A DNA stretch of 64,000 bases from Saccharicrinis sp963667815. GTDB lineage: Bacteria > Bacteroidota > Bacteroidia > Bacteroidales > Marinilabiliaceae. Of the stretch, positions 17,968 to 25,703 are shown piece after piece. The position numbers and the translations under genes were made by a program. The stretch lies in assembly GCA_963667815.1 (NCBI GenBank), contig OY764021.1; one strand, written 5' to 3'. Below the pieces are notes generated by a model. It was not told where the DNA came from, did not search any database, and was given only the letters and a program-made list of their open reading frames with translations. Each line of letters opens with the position of its first letter. Within the stretch, counting starts at the first letter, position 1.

Positions 17968-18399
17968 TTACGAAATTTCTACCATTCGAGCAGGTTTAGG
18001 CTTTACTTCTTCTCGTTTTGGAAGGGTTATATTTAATACCCCATTTTCATATGCAGCAGTGATATTACCGTCTTCAACTTTTTGTTTCGGAACAACAAAG
18101 CTTCTTGAAAAACCAGCATAGTTAAACTCTTGTTTTGAGTATTTTACAGTCTCTTTTTCTTCTGAATTTTTGGCAGAAACAGTTAACTTTCCATTGTTGT
18201 ATTCAATGTTAAAATCTTCCTTGTTTAATCCTGGGGCAGCAAGTTCTATCATAAACTTGTCGTCATTTTCAAGGATGTTTACAGCTGGTAAAGTTTGACT
18301 ACCACAGTATAATCCGTTTTGATTCATGTAAAAATCTCCATTCATAAAGTTGTTCCATAATGAATCATAATTTCTGTTTGCTTTTCTAACTAGTGTCAT
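17968..18399 (-). CDS. Small heat-shock protein, Hsp20/alpha-crystallin family
   Basis: A 143-residue holdase chaperone. The alpha-crystallin domain spans about residues 35-135, with APGLNKEDFNIEY, the strand LTVSAKN and the signature AYENGVLNITLPK near residue 115. Such proteins bind unfolding proteins without ATP. An AGGAG sequence about 10 bases before the ATG is one of the few clear Shine-Dalgarno-like sites in the window, which suggests strong translation. Two hairpins lie further upstream (18460-18479 and 18511-18540). No sigma-32-like or HrcA (CIRCE) site was seen. Confidence 0.95.
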   Translation of the reverse strand: MTLVRKANRNYDSLWNNFMNGDFYMNQNGLYCGSQTLPAVNILENDDKFMIELAAPGLNKEDFNIEYNNGKLTVSAKNSEEKETVKYSKQEFNYAGFSRSFVVPKQKVEDGNITAAYENGVLNITLPKREEVKPKPARMVEIS

Positions 18400-18510
18400 A
18401 ACTAAAATCTCCTATTTTAAATTTTTAATATTTCAATAATTAATTCTGAACACTTTATTTCAAATGAAATGCCATTTGAGTAAAATGGAAAAATAGGCAG
18501 AAATATTAAT

Positions 18511-18540
18511 TACACAATGACAATATGTCTTTATTGTGTA
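18511..18540. repeat. Nested hairpin upstream of hsp20
   Basis: TACACAAT pairs with ATTGTGTA and inside it GACA pairs with TGTC around ATA, with a small bulge. It lies 112 bp upstream of the hsp20 start; role unknown. Confidence 0.45.
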
Positions 18541-18811
18541 TTTTATTAATGACAAAATGACTTATTCGCCGTTATTTTTCAAGAACGTAAGTATGGATAT
18601 TAAACGTTTGTTTGCTGAATTATCAAATTTTTAATGTGTTTTCTTTAAAATGAATCCATCTTGAGATCGAACTCATAATAAAAATATTCGGTAAAATTAA
18701 GGTATTGATAACAGAGGGGTAATGATAAGGAAGTAATAAACGTACATATTTGCAGCAGAAGAAAAAAACACATAAAAGTAAATTTTCCTCCCAACAATTC
18801 CTGTGTGTACC

Positions 18812-18852
18812 GGAGGTCGTTTTCATTCCTGAATCGACCTCCTTTTTCTTTT
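18812..18852 (+). terminator. Orphan rho-independent terminator, + strand
   Basis: GGAGGTCG (18812-18819) pairs perfectly with CGACCTCC (18835-18842) and is followed by TTTTTCTTTT on the + strand only. Neither neighbouring gene reads in this direction. Confidence 0.75.
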
Positions 18853-18876
18853 GATAACTTAAGCTTATAAATCTTA

Positions 18877-20109
18877 CTATTGCATTTGAACAATGTAGTT
18901 GTAGTTGGCAAATATTTTAACCATAAAAATAATGATTGAAACAATTAAACCAGCAACAAAGGTAATATAGCCAGTTCTTAAATAGCTGTATTTTTTATTC
19001 AGCACTTTTCCCAGATAATATAAATCTCTGGTTAAAGTCTTATATAAATAGTCTTTGTCGTTTAAAAGTTCATCAATGCTCCATTCAAAATCATCTAAAT
19101 TCATTTTATGGAAGTTTCCAAAAAATACAATATTTCCTCTTCTTTTAATAACATCTTCTCTTGAAAGGATGCCGTGAGTAGTGCGAGGAATGGTAGAAAT
19201 AATTGATATGATTATTGTAGTAATACTGCTGGTTACTAGAAATATGGCAGGCAGTGTTAAGTAAGGATTATTATCTAGTTTTGGAAATAAGGTAGAAAGA
19301 ACGATTGAAATAATAATGGCATTGACACTAATGAGTGTATTTGCCTTGTCGTCTGCTATACGGCTAAGTGTAACATGGTTTCTTAATTCAATCCTGAACA
19401 TTGTTTCAACGCCTTTGTCAGGCTTACTTTTGTCTGCTTTTTTCTTATTAGGTTTCTTCTTGAATTTTTTAGTTTCTTCAACCAAATCATCCAGTGATTC
19501 AATATTCATTTTAGATAATTCAATTAGTCTTGTTTTATTTTTCTTTTTACCAGGATTGTAATTTTCAATTGCATATTCTGTAAAGTACTTGTTTTGATCA
19601 AAGAAGATGATGCACTCTTCAACCCATTTATTGGGTGTTAGATTTTTCCAATTACTTATTTCTTTAAATAAATTAATGAATGGTTTGTAGATATAATTTC
19701 CTTTACTTAGGTGGTTTAAATCAGCATCTTTAATGATACTTTCATATACATTTTCAGGTTTGTGCGATAGTTTTGTAGCTAAAATTAATTTCTTAACAAA
19801 GTCAATCTTTTCGTCGGCAATCTTTTTTTCTTGTAAGAAATCAGTAGCAAGTTCTGCAGACTTAATTTCATGATCTTTATGATCAATGCACGATGTGATA
19901 TCATGAAATAACGATGCAATTTGCAATAATTCAATTTGTTCTTCTGTAATATCTTTTGTATTTGATGCAATTTCAGTAATTGCTGTGAAAACATTTTCGG
20001 TATGTTCCCAATTATGAAAAGATATTTTTGGATCTGAAGTTTCTTCTATCTTTTGTTTTGCTACATCATAGCATTCTTTTACTAGTTCTGTATAATTGCC
20101 TTCAATCAT
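18877..20109 (-). CDS. HD-domain phosphohydrolase fused to a Pycsar-type membrane effector domain (PycTM/DUF5706)
   Basis: Residues 1-190 form an HD domain with a full metal-site set: His32 and His36 (FHNWEH), His69-Asp70 (LFHD) and Asp128/130 (IIKDADLNH). A lysine-rich linker follows (about 214-232). Residues 237-410 match the PycTM effector domain: the conserved ADDKANT at 252-258 leads into membrane helices near 259-275 and 285-306, with a third near 380-400. In Pycsar antiphage systems PycTM proteins are thought to damage the membrane after sensing cCMP or cUMP made by a nearby cyclase. No cyclase is encoded here; instead the gene follows ppk1 by 11 bp in the same operon. A nucleotide- or polyphosphate-related signalling role is inference. 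HD enzymes of this size often act on nucleotides or ppGpp. Confidence 0.87.
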   Translation of the reverse strand: MIEGNYTELVKECYDVAKQKIEETSDPKISFHNWEHTENVFTAITEIASNTKDITEEQIELLQIASLFHDITSCIDHKDHEIKSAELATDFLQEKKIADEKIDFVKKLILATKLSHKPENVYESIIKDADLNHLSKGNYIYKPFINLFKEISNWKNLTPNKWVEECIIFFDQNKYFTEYAIENYNPGKKKNKTRLIELSKMNIESLDDLVEETKKFKKKPNKKKADKSKPDKGVETMFRIELRNHVTLSRIADDKANTLISVNAIIISIVLSTLFPKLDNNPYLTLPAIFLVTSSITTIIISIISTIPRTTHGILSREDVIKRRGNIVFFGNFHKMNLDDFEWSIDELLNDKDYLYKTLTRDLYYLGKVLNKKYSYLRTGYITFVAGLIVSIIIFMVKIFANYNYIVQMQ

Positions 20110-20120
20110 CTTCAGTGTTT

Positions 20121-22118
20121 TTATTGTTGTTGAACCAGGTCAAACATTTTTAATTGGGAAGTTTTTTCATTATTCCCACTAACATAAATATTTTCTCCAG
20201 AATTGGAGATATATCTGCCTTTTAAATTATCATTAAGTTGGTAATTAATTTCTTCACTCAAAAGGTTTTGATTCTTTTGTTTAAATACCGGAAATGCCAC
20301 TTCTATTCTTTTATATAAGTTTCTGGTCATCCAATCTGCCGAGGCTAAATAGGTTTGTGGGTGACCATTATTATAAAAATGATATATACGTGTATGTTCT
20401 AAAAACTGGTCAATAACACTTATTATTTTAATATTTTCTTTTTGCTTTTTTGTTAATGGATAATAACAACAAATACCTCTGACAACCATATCAATTTTTA
20501 CACCACTATCTGCAGCTAGTCTTATTTTATCAATCATTACAGGATCTTCAAAACTATTTAGTTTAATCTTCATATGAGCTGCAATTCCTTGTTTTGCATG
20601 ACTGATCTCTCGATCAATAAGTTTGTCAACTGTGCTTTGAAGAGTAAAGGGTGCAACTAATAGATGATTAAAATTGGGCTGATATGATTCATCTTTTAAA
20701 AAGTTAAACACCTCGTCAATATCTTTTGTGTATTTAATATCAGATGTTAATATGGCATGGTCGGCATATAATTTAGCAGTTTTCTCGTTTAAATTTCCGG
20801 TTCCTATATAAGTGTAATAATTCAGCTTGTTGTTTTCTTTTCTTTTAATTAAGAATGTTTTTGCATGAACTTTTAGGTTTTGGATACCATACTTTACGGT
20901 AGCACCAGCTTTTTCAAGTCTTTTGCCCCAATAAATATTTGATTCCTCATCAAATCGAGCTAATACCTCACATAGCATAAATACTTTTTTGCCATTTTGC
21001 GCTGCACGCTCCAGAGCTTCGCATACTTTCGAATTCTTATTTACTCTGTATAAGGTAATATTAATTTCAGTAACATCCGGATCAGATGCCGCATTGTTTA
21101 GCAATGTGATAATGTAATCAAAACTTTGATATGGGTAGCTTAAAAAAATTTCTTCATTAGCGATGGTTTTAAAGTAATCTTCTGATTCATCCAATTGATG
21201 ACAAGGAATATAATCGGGCTTTGTTCTATAGAGATGAGGTTTATTATTAAATTTTGGAAAGGAAAAGAAATCGTAATAGTTATGATATTTTCCTCCGGGG
21301 ATTAAGCTGGTCATATCTAACCCCATTTTTTTTCTTAATTTATTAATATGCTTGAAAGGAATGTTTTCGTTAAATAATAAACGGCAAGGAAGTCCAGTTT
21401 CTCTTTTGTTTAAACTTTTTTGAATCTTTTTTACAATGTCTTCTTCTTGTTCTTCGTCAATATACAATTCAGCATCTCTTGATATTTTTATAGCATATAT
21501 CTCAGCATCTTTGTTAAGATATTTACTCACGTTGTATTTAAAAATATCATCAAGTTGTATGATTTTATATTGGTCGCTATTTTGAGATAGGGTGATAAAT
21601 CGGCCCCATTTGCCATAGTCCAATTCTAGTAAAAACTGTTTTTCTTCAGTTATAAAGTATAAATAAATAACCTGATTCTTAAGTTCTAGTTTAGGTTCAT
21701 TCGTAATCTCTAATAGCGAAAACTGACCTTTTAAATTTTGATCAAAATACTCAGATACTAGTTTAGAATCTTCTTTTGATAATGTTTGGTGGAGAAAGGT
21801 AATACCTTCCTTTTCCATTCCTGGAATTATTTCTGTATAAAAGATTTTGCCCAGCTTTTCCTGTTGCTCGCTAACAAGAGTATTTATTTGCTGAAGTATA
21901 TATGATGGACGATATCCAAATTTATTTTTCTTATCTCCGTTATATTTTTGTTCAAATCGATGGCTGGCTACTCTGACTTTATAAAACTCTTCTAAATTGG
22001 ATGAATATATAGCAATAAAGTTGAGCCGTTCCATCAATGGTATAGATCTGTCAGAAATTTCCTGAAGAATTCGTGCGTTAAAATTAACCCAACTTAAGTC
22101 TCTATCTATATATTTCAT
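20121..22118 (-). CDS. ppk1: Polyphosphate kinase 1
   Basis: Transfers the gamma-phosphate of ATP to inorganic polyphosphate. The N-terminal YIDRDLSWVNFNARIL is the family opening. The phospholipase-D-like catalytic half has NITLYRVNKNSKV, the autophosphorylated histidine 418 in NLKVHAKTF, YIGTGNLNEKTAKLYAD, and the second conserved histidine 575 (EHTRIYHF) with SADWMTRNLYKRIE. The 665-residue length is usual for the short Bacteroidota form. It is the first gene of a two-gene unit with the HD-PycTM protein; no exopolyphosphatase is adjacent. The upstream 260 bp are very AT-rich with no clear promoter motif. Confidence 0.97.
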   Translation of the reverse strand: MKYIDRDLSWVNFNARILQEISDRSIPLMERLNFIAIYSSNLEEFYKVRVASHRFEQKYNGDKKNKFGYRPSYILQQINTLVSEQQEKLGKIFYTEIIPGMEKEGITFLHQTLSKEDSKLVSEYFDQNLKGQFSLLEITNEPKLELKNQVIYLYFITEEKQFLLELDYGKWGRFITLSQNSDQYKIIQLDDIFKYNVSKYLNKDAEIYAIKISRDAELYIDEEQEEDIVKKIQKSLNKRETGLPCRLLFNENIPFKHINKLRKKMGLDMTSLIPGGKYHNYYDFFSFPKFNNKPHLYRTKPDYIPCHQLDESEDYFKTIANEEIFLSYPYQSFDYIITLLNNAASDPDVTEINITLYRVNKNSKVCEALERAAQNGKKVFMLCEVLARFDEESNIYWGKRLEKAGATVKYGIQNLKVHAKTFLIKRKENNKLNYYTYIGTGNLNEKTAKLYADHAILTSDIKYTKDIDEVFNFLKDESYQPNFNHLLVAPFTLQSTVDKLIDREISHAKQGIAAHMKIKLNSFEDPVMIDKIRLAADSGVKIDMVVRGICCYYPLTKKQKENIKIISVIDQFLEHTRIYHFYNNGHPQTYLASADWMTRNLYKRIEVAFPVFKQKNQNLLSEEINYQLNDNLKGRYISNSGENIYVSGNNEKTSQLKMFDLVQQQ

Positions 22119-22379
22119 TATTTATTTTGTAGTTATTAGCATTAAAACATTGGTTATAAAATTAATTTGAAGTTTTTGAAATTCATAATGAATTTGTCAT
22201 GAAGTGAATAATTGTATGTCGTAAACTGAAGGTGTTTTTATTATTTTAGTTTATGTGTTATAAAATATTTTGCTTTATGTTTGAGAAATAATGTGAGGTT
22301 TATATTAAGGTGTTGTTGAATAAAAGGTGCAGTAAGTCAATTACATATGGTTATTTTATTGTGTGATAAGTAATTGTTT

Positions 22380-22820
22380 TTATTTGGTTAGATGTTCTAT
22401 AATTGCTTCCAGATTATTTTTGAGGTTTTTTAAATCTTCAATATCTAAAGATGAATCCAAAAGCTTTAGGCTAAGGCTTTGAGGTATTTCACTAGCCTCA
22501 TTTTTTAAATTTTTTCCTTTTGTTGTTAGCTTAACAATAACTTTTCTTTCATCATTTCTTGATCGGGATCGTTCAATAAGTTGTTGCGTTTCCATTCTTT
22601 TTAATAATGGAGTAACGGTATTTGTATTAAGTATGAGTTTTTTTGCAATGTCGTTAACTCCAATCTCATCTTTTTCCCATAAAATCATTAATACCAAGTA
22701 TTGTGGATAAGTAATGTTTAGTTTATCAAGGTATGGCTGATACTCGCGTGTAAATAGTCTTGATACCGCATATACAGGAAAGCACAACTGGTTTTCTAAC
22801 TTTAAAGGATCGTAACTCAT
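22380..22820 (-). CDS. MarR-family regulator, OhrR-like
   Basis: A 146-residue winged-helix repressor. The N-terminal motif LENQLCFPVYAVSR places a cysteine at residue 13 in the position of the peroxide-sensing cysteine of OhrR/MgrA-type proteins; the HTH region is INDIAKKLILNTNTVTPLLKRME-like near residues 52-75, followed by the wing (SRSRNDERKVIV). Oxidation of such a cysteine by organic peroxides releases the protein from DNA. The gene lies downstream of a glutathione peroxidase on the same strand, separated by 167 bp and a terminator, so it is probably its regulator but transcribed separately. No OsmC/Ohr gene is adjacent. Confidence 0.92.
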   Translation of the reverse strand: MSYDPLKLENQLCFPVYAVSRLFTREYQPYLDKLNITYPQYLVLMILWEKDEIGVNDIAKKLILNTNTVTPLLKRMETQQLIERSRSRNDERKVIVKLTTKGKNLKNEASEIPQSLSLKLLDSSLDIEDLKNLKNNLEAIIEHLTK

Positions 22821-22843
22821 TTATATTTATTTAAACTAAAACT

Positions 22844-22851
22844 CAAAAATA
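22844..22851 (-). promoter_or_regulatory. Possible -7 element for the MarR gene
   Basis: TATTTTTG on the minus strand matches TAnnTTTG and lies 24 bp upstream of the ATG. A well-spaced -33 TTTG was not found. Confidence 0.3.
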
Positions 22852-22920
22852 GACAATTTGCTTCAAGGTAATAAATAATGCGTGTTAATTTTATAAAGAT
22901 AGAGGCGTACAAAATGATTA

Positions 22921-22967
22921 AAAAAAAGCTCTCAAATAGTATCATCAGAATACTACTTGGAGCTTTT
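22921..22967 (-). terminator. Terminator of the glutathione peroxidase gene
   Basis: On the minus strand AAAAGCTCCAAGTAGTATT pairs with an imperfect complement and runs into seven T. It lies 21 bp after the peroxidase stop codon. Confidence 0.85.
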
Positions 22968-22987
22968 AGATATGGTTTTATGAAAAA

Positions 22988-23467
22988 TCAGATTATACTA
23001 GCAATGTATTTCTCAATTTTTTCTGGTTTTGTGATAGGAGAAAATCGTTTAACTGGATTTCCGTTTTTATCAATTAAGAATTTTGTGAAATTCCATTTTA
23101 TATTATCTCCAAATGTTCCTTTTAGCTTTGATTTTAAGTATTTGTATATTGGATGTGCGTTTTCTCCATTTACATCAATTTTAGAGAACATTGGGAATGT
23201 GACTCCATAATTAATCAAGCAACCTTCAGAAATTGATTTTTCATCTCCGGGTTCCTGTTTTGCAAATTGATTACAAGGGAATCCAAGAATAACAAGGTCT
23301 TTATCTTTATATTTTTGATACAACTCTTCTAAGCCTTTGTATTGAGGAGTTAACCCACATTTACTTGCGGTATTTACAATAAGTATTGTTTTACCTTTAA
23401 AATCTTCCAAACTAATCTCTTTTCCTTGAAGCGTTTTTGCTGTAAATTGATAAATGTTGCTTTGCAT
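22988..23467 (-). CDS. Glutathione peroxidase family, thioredoxin-dependent type
   Basis: A 159-residue cytoplasmic peroxidase. The peroxidatic cysteine is Cys37 (NTASKCGLTPQY), with the conserved glutamine 67 in GFPCNQF and the tryptophan-asparagine pair in IKWNFTKF. A further cysteine in SEGCLINYGVTFPMF sits where two-cysteine, thioredoxin-dependent members keep their resolving cysteine, so thioredoxin rather than glutathione is the likely reductant. It probably detoxifies lipid or organic peroxides, in keeping with the OhrR-like regulator next door. A promoter and a GC-rich palindrome lie just upstream (23504-23544). Confidence 0.95.
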   Translation of the reverse strand: MQSNIYQFTAKTLQGKEISLEDFKGKTILIVNTASKCGLTPQYKGLEELYQKYKDKDLVILGFPCNQFAKQEPGDEKSISEGCLINYGVTFPMFSKIDVNGENAHPIYKYLKSKLKGTFGDNIKWNFTKFLIDKNGNPVKRFSPITKPEKIEKYIASII

Positions 23468-23503
23468 ATTAAGGTGTTTTTATAAATATCAAGAATGAAA
23501 ATA

Positions 23504-23513
23504 TCGTGCACGA
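23504..23513. promoter_or_regulatory. Palindrome at the expected start point of gpx transcription
   Basis: TCGTGCACGA is a perfect 10-bp palindrome, strikingly GC-rich for this DNA, located just downstream of the -7 element, where a repressor would block initiation. The binding protein is unknown; it does not resemble the AT-rich OhrR operators described in other phyla. Confidence 0.5.
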
Positions 23514-23515
23514 CA

Positions 23516-23544
23516 CAAATGTATGAAATATTTTTAAGTCGCAA
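23516..23544 (-). promoter_or_regulatory. Promoter of the glutathione peroxidase gene
   Basis: On the minus strand TTG (23544-23542), 18 bases, then TACATTTG (23523-23516), an exact TAnnTTTG match. The leader to the ATG would be about 40 nt. Confidence 0.65.
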
Positions 23545-23599
23545 GCGATATATTCATATTTAATAATATTATGTGATTAATATGGTTTGATTATTAGAT

Positions 23600-24184
23600 T
23601 TAATGTTGATTTGAAGGGTATTCAGATAAGATATTTTTTATTAATTTCTCAGTAGAATCTGTACCTAAAAAGTTAAAGTATTCAATTGTAAAGAGTTGGT
23701 TTTCATATTGGATGCTTCTAAGTTCTGCAATTTGATTGATAAATTTCCATAATCGAGTTTTGATTAAGGCATTTTCATTAACTCTGTTCTTCGAAATCAA
23801 CATATAATTATTATCAAATGCTAATCTGTTACATTGATTTTTGATACCATAAAAGATATTTAAAAATCTATTGTATTTAATTATTTTCCATTTTTCATCT
23901 GCATTTATTCTTAATGGTGATACTTCAATAACAGTATTCTTTGTTATTAAATTTTCCCTTAAAATTCCGGCTCCATTATCAGAAAGTTGGCGTAATGATT
24001 TGATAGATATTGTTTTATTGTTTGATTTATAGCAAATACTTGCTTCTAATATATAGCTGTTTACAATTCCATTAATTTCGCCATTATACCTCAATGCAAA
24101 AGCTTCCCATGTTTGCGCCAATTTTTCATTATGCTGATAAAATCTACTTTTTTTGTCTTTTAGGGTTATGGCTCTTTCAATCAT
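23600..24184 (-). CDS. Protein of unknown function (194 aa)
   Basis: Not recognised. It has no signal peptide or membrane segment, is basic and asparagine-rich, and has mixed alpha/beta character. Its ATG overlaps the stop codon of the upstream GNAT gene by 4 bp (ATGA), so it is translationally coupled as the third gene of an MscS-GNAT-unknown unit. The N-terminal half mentions a regular alternation of charged strands (EVSPLRINADEKWKIIKYNRF) that could fit a DUF3137-like or similar small domain, but this is only an impression. Confidence 0.75.
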   Translation of the reverse strand: MIERAITLKDKKSRFYQHNEKLAQTWEAFALRYNGEINGIVNSYILEASICYKSNNKTISIKSLRQLSDNGAGILRENLITKNTVIEVSPLRINADEKWKIIKYNRFLNIFYGIKNQCNRLAFDNNYMLISKNRVNENALIKTRLWKFINQIAELRSIQYENQLFTIEYFNFLGTDSTEKLIKNILSEYPSNQH

Positions 24185-24603
24185 TTTTCAGGAATTGGTT
24201 GCTTCTTTTTATTCTCCATCATAATTTCAGGTTGACTGAGAGACTCGAACCCAAATTGTTTGTAAAGGCCATGAGCATCATTTGTAGCAAGGCCCCACCT
24301 GTTAAGATTCTGAAGCTGATGATGATTCATTATAGCATTCATTAAACGTTTTCCATAGCCTTTCCCTTGATATTCTTTAAGTATAAAAACATCCATAATA
24401 TAGGCAAAAATGGTATAATCGGTAACAACTCTGGCAAAGCCAATTTGTATGTTGTTGAGGTATACACCAAAGCATAAAGAATGATTTATAGATTGTTGAA
24501 TAGTTTCTATATTTCTATCTTTAGCCCAGTAAGATTCTTCTGATAAGTATTTATGTATTACATTAATGTTTAACTTACTTTTGTCTGTTGATATATCAAT
24601 CAT
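24181..24603 (-). CDS. GNAT family N-acetyltransferase
   Basis: A 140-residue single-domain acetyltransferase. The acetyl-CoA-binding segment is IMDVFILKEYQGKGYGKRLMNAIMNH near residues 68-94 (Q-x-x-G-x-G motif), followed by GLATNDAHGLYKQFGFES, typical of the small aminoglycoside-type/PA-type GNATs. The acceptor is unknown. The start overlaps the upstream MscS gene by 8 bp and the end overlaps the next gene by 4 bp, so all three are made together. Confidence 0.92.
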   Translation of the reverse strand: MIDISTDKSKLNINVIHKYLSEESYWAKDRNIETIQQSINHSLCFGVYLNNIQIGFARVVTDYTIFAYIMDVFILKEYQGKGYGKRLMNAIMNHHQLQNLNRWGLATNDAHGLYKQFGFESLSQPEIMMENKKKQPIPEK

Positions 24604-25528
24604 TTATTAGTGGTTTATTTTCCAGGTTAATTCTTGTTCTAGGTAAATTTTCAGGGTAATTTTTTTGTATAAACTCAATCATTTTTTCACGGATAAAAAC
24701 TCTTAAATCCCAGGCTGTTGGCGAGTTTTTGGCACTTACAAGTATTCTAATTTCCATAGCTTTTGGAGTTGAATCTGTTACTTGTAGTACGTTGACATTT
24801 TTATCCCATAAATCACAATTATTGAGTAATCGGGTAAGTTCTTTTCTTAAAGGTTCTATAGGAACAGTGTAGTCGGTATAAATAAATACAGTTCCAATGA
24901 TATCGGCTGTTGTTCTGGTCCAGTTTTGAAATGGTTTTTCAAGAAAATAAGTAGATGGCAGCACTAAGCGACGTTTATCCCATATCCGAACAACAACATA
25001 TGTCAGATTAATTTCTTCAATCCATCCCCATTCATTTTCAACAACAACAGCATCATCAACTCTGAAAGGTTGCGTAATGGCAATTTGAATTCCGGCTAAA
25101 AGGGCTCCCATTATTTTTTGAGCCGATAAACCTATTATTATACCAACAACTCCGGCCGAGGCAAATATACCAATACCTATTTCTTTTATGCTTTCAATGG
25201 AAAAAAGAATTAAACCAACAGAAGTTAAAATAATGATGAAAACAATCACTTTTTCCAGCAAGTTGATTTGGGTAATTAGTTTTCTTGATTTTAGATTGTC
25301 CTCATTGGTTATATCGTACTTTTTTAATAGCCGTGTTTTTAAAATGCCCACAACCTCAATAGAAATCCATGAAATACAGGCTATTATTAAGGCATTTTTT
25401 AGTGTTATAAAGAAGTTGCTATCCCATATTTCGGGCTGGTTAAGTAACGTTAATACATTTTTACTCGCAATAAGTATTATCAGGATTATAGTACTAATAA
25501 CTATTCTGGTTCGTTTCATACGCATCAT
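24596..25528 (-). CDS. Small-conductance mechanosensitive channel (MscS family)
   Basis: Opens under membrane tension to release solutes during osmotic downshift. N-terminal helices cover about residues 5-22, 37-60 and 88-108; the pore-lining helix is the glycine/alanine-rich stretch GIGIFASAGVVGIIIGLSAQK near 117-140. The MscS beta domain follows (FRVDDAVVVENEWGWIEEINLTYVVVRIWDKRRLVLPSTYF) and then the mixed alpha/beta C-terminal domain. It is the first gene of a tightly overlapping three-gene unit. Confidence 0.95.
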   Translation of the reverse strand: MMRMKRTRIVISTIILIILIASKNVLTLLNQPEIWDSNFFITLKNALIIACISWISIEVVGILKTRLLKKYDITNEDNLKSRKLITQINLLEKVIVFIIILTSVGLILFSIESIKEIGIGIFASAGVVGIIIGLSAQKIMGALLAGIQIAITQPFRVDDAVVVENEWGWIEEINLTYVVVRIWDKRRLVLPSTYFLEKPFQNWTRTTADIIGTVFIYTDYTVPIEPLRKELTRLLNNCDLWDKNVNVLQVTDSTPKAMEIRILVSAKNSPTAWDLRVFIREKMIEFIQKNYPENLPRTRINLENKPLIND

Positions 25529-25703
25529 GTTTTAGTGTGTTTAATAAAGAAACAAAGCATATGTTAAAATAGCAATCTATTTCGTGTTAATTGGTGTTAA
25601 ACGATAAAATATCAGGCAGTAAAAGTGTTCCGGATAGGTTTTTTGTCATATTAACTCTAATAAATGATAACCTCATTTTGGATTGTTAAAGGTTTTATAA
25701 CGA

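Larger units (their letters stand above)
18400..18876. other. 477-bp intergenic region with hairpins and an orphan + strand terminator
   Basis: Contents, left to right: hsp20 leader; inverted repeat 18460-18479 (TCAAATG/CATTTGA); a nested hairpin 18511-18540; about 270 bp of AT-rich DNA without a convincing coding frame; a rho-independent terminator for the + strand at 18812-18852. Both flanking genes run on the minus strand, so the terminator has no coding gene before it. Confidence 0.6.

Noticed and set aside
18645..18944. Two minus-strand frames between hsp20 and the HD-PycTM gene
   Set aside because: They run through the + strand terminator and overlap the end of the HD-PycTM gene out of frame; composition looks non-coding.
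18877..20109. A complete canonical Pycsar defence system
   Set aside because: Only the effector-type domain is present; no pyrimidine cyclase gene lies in the window.
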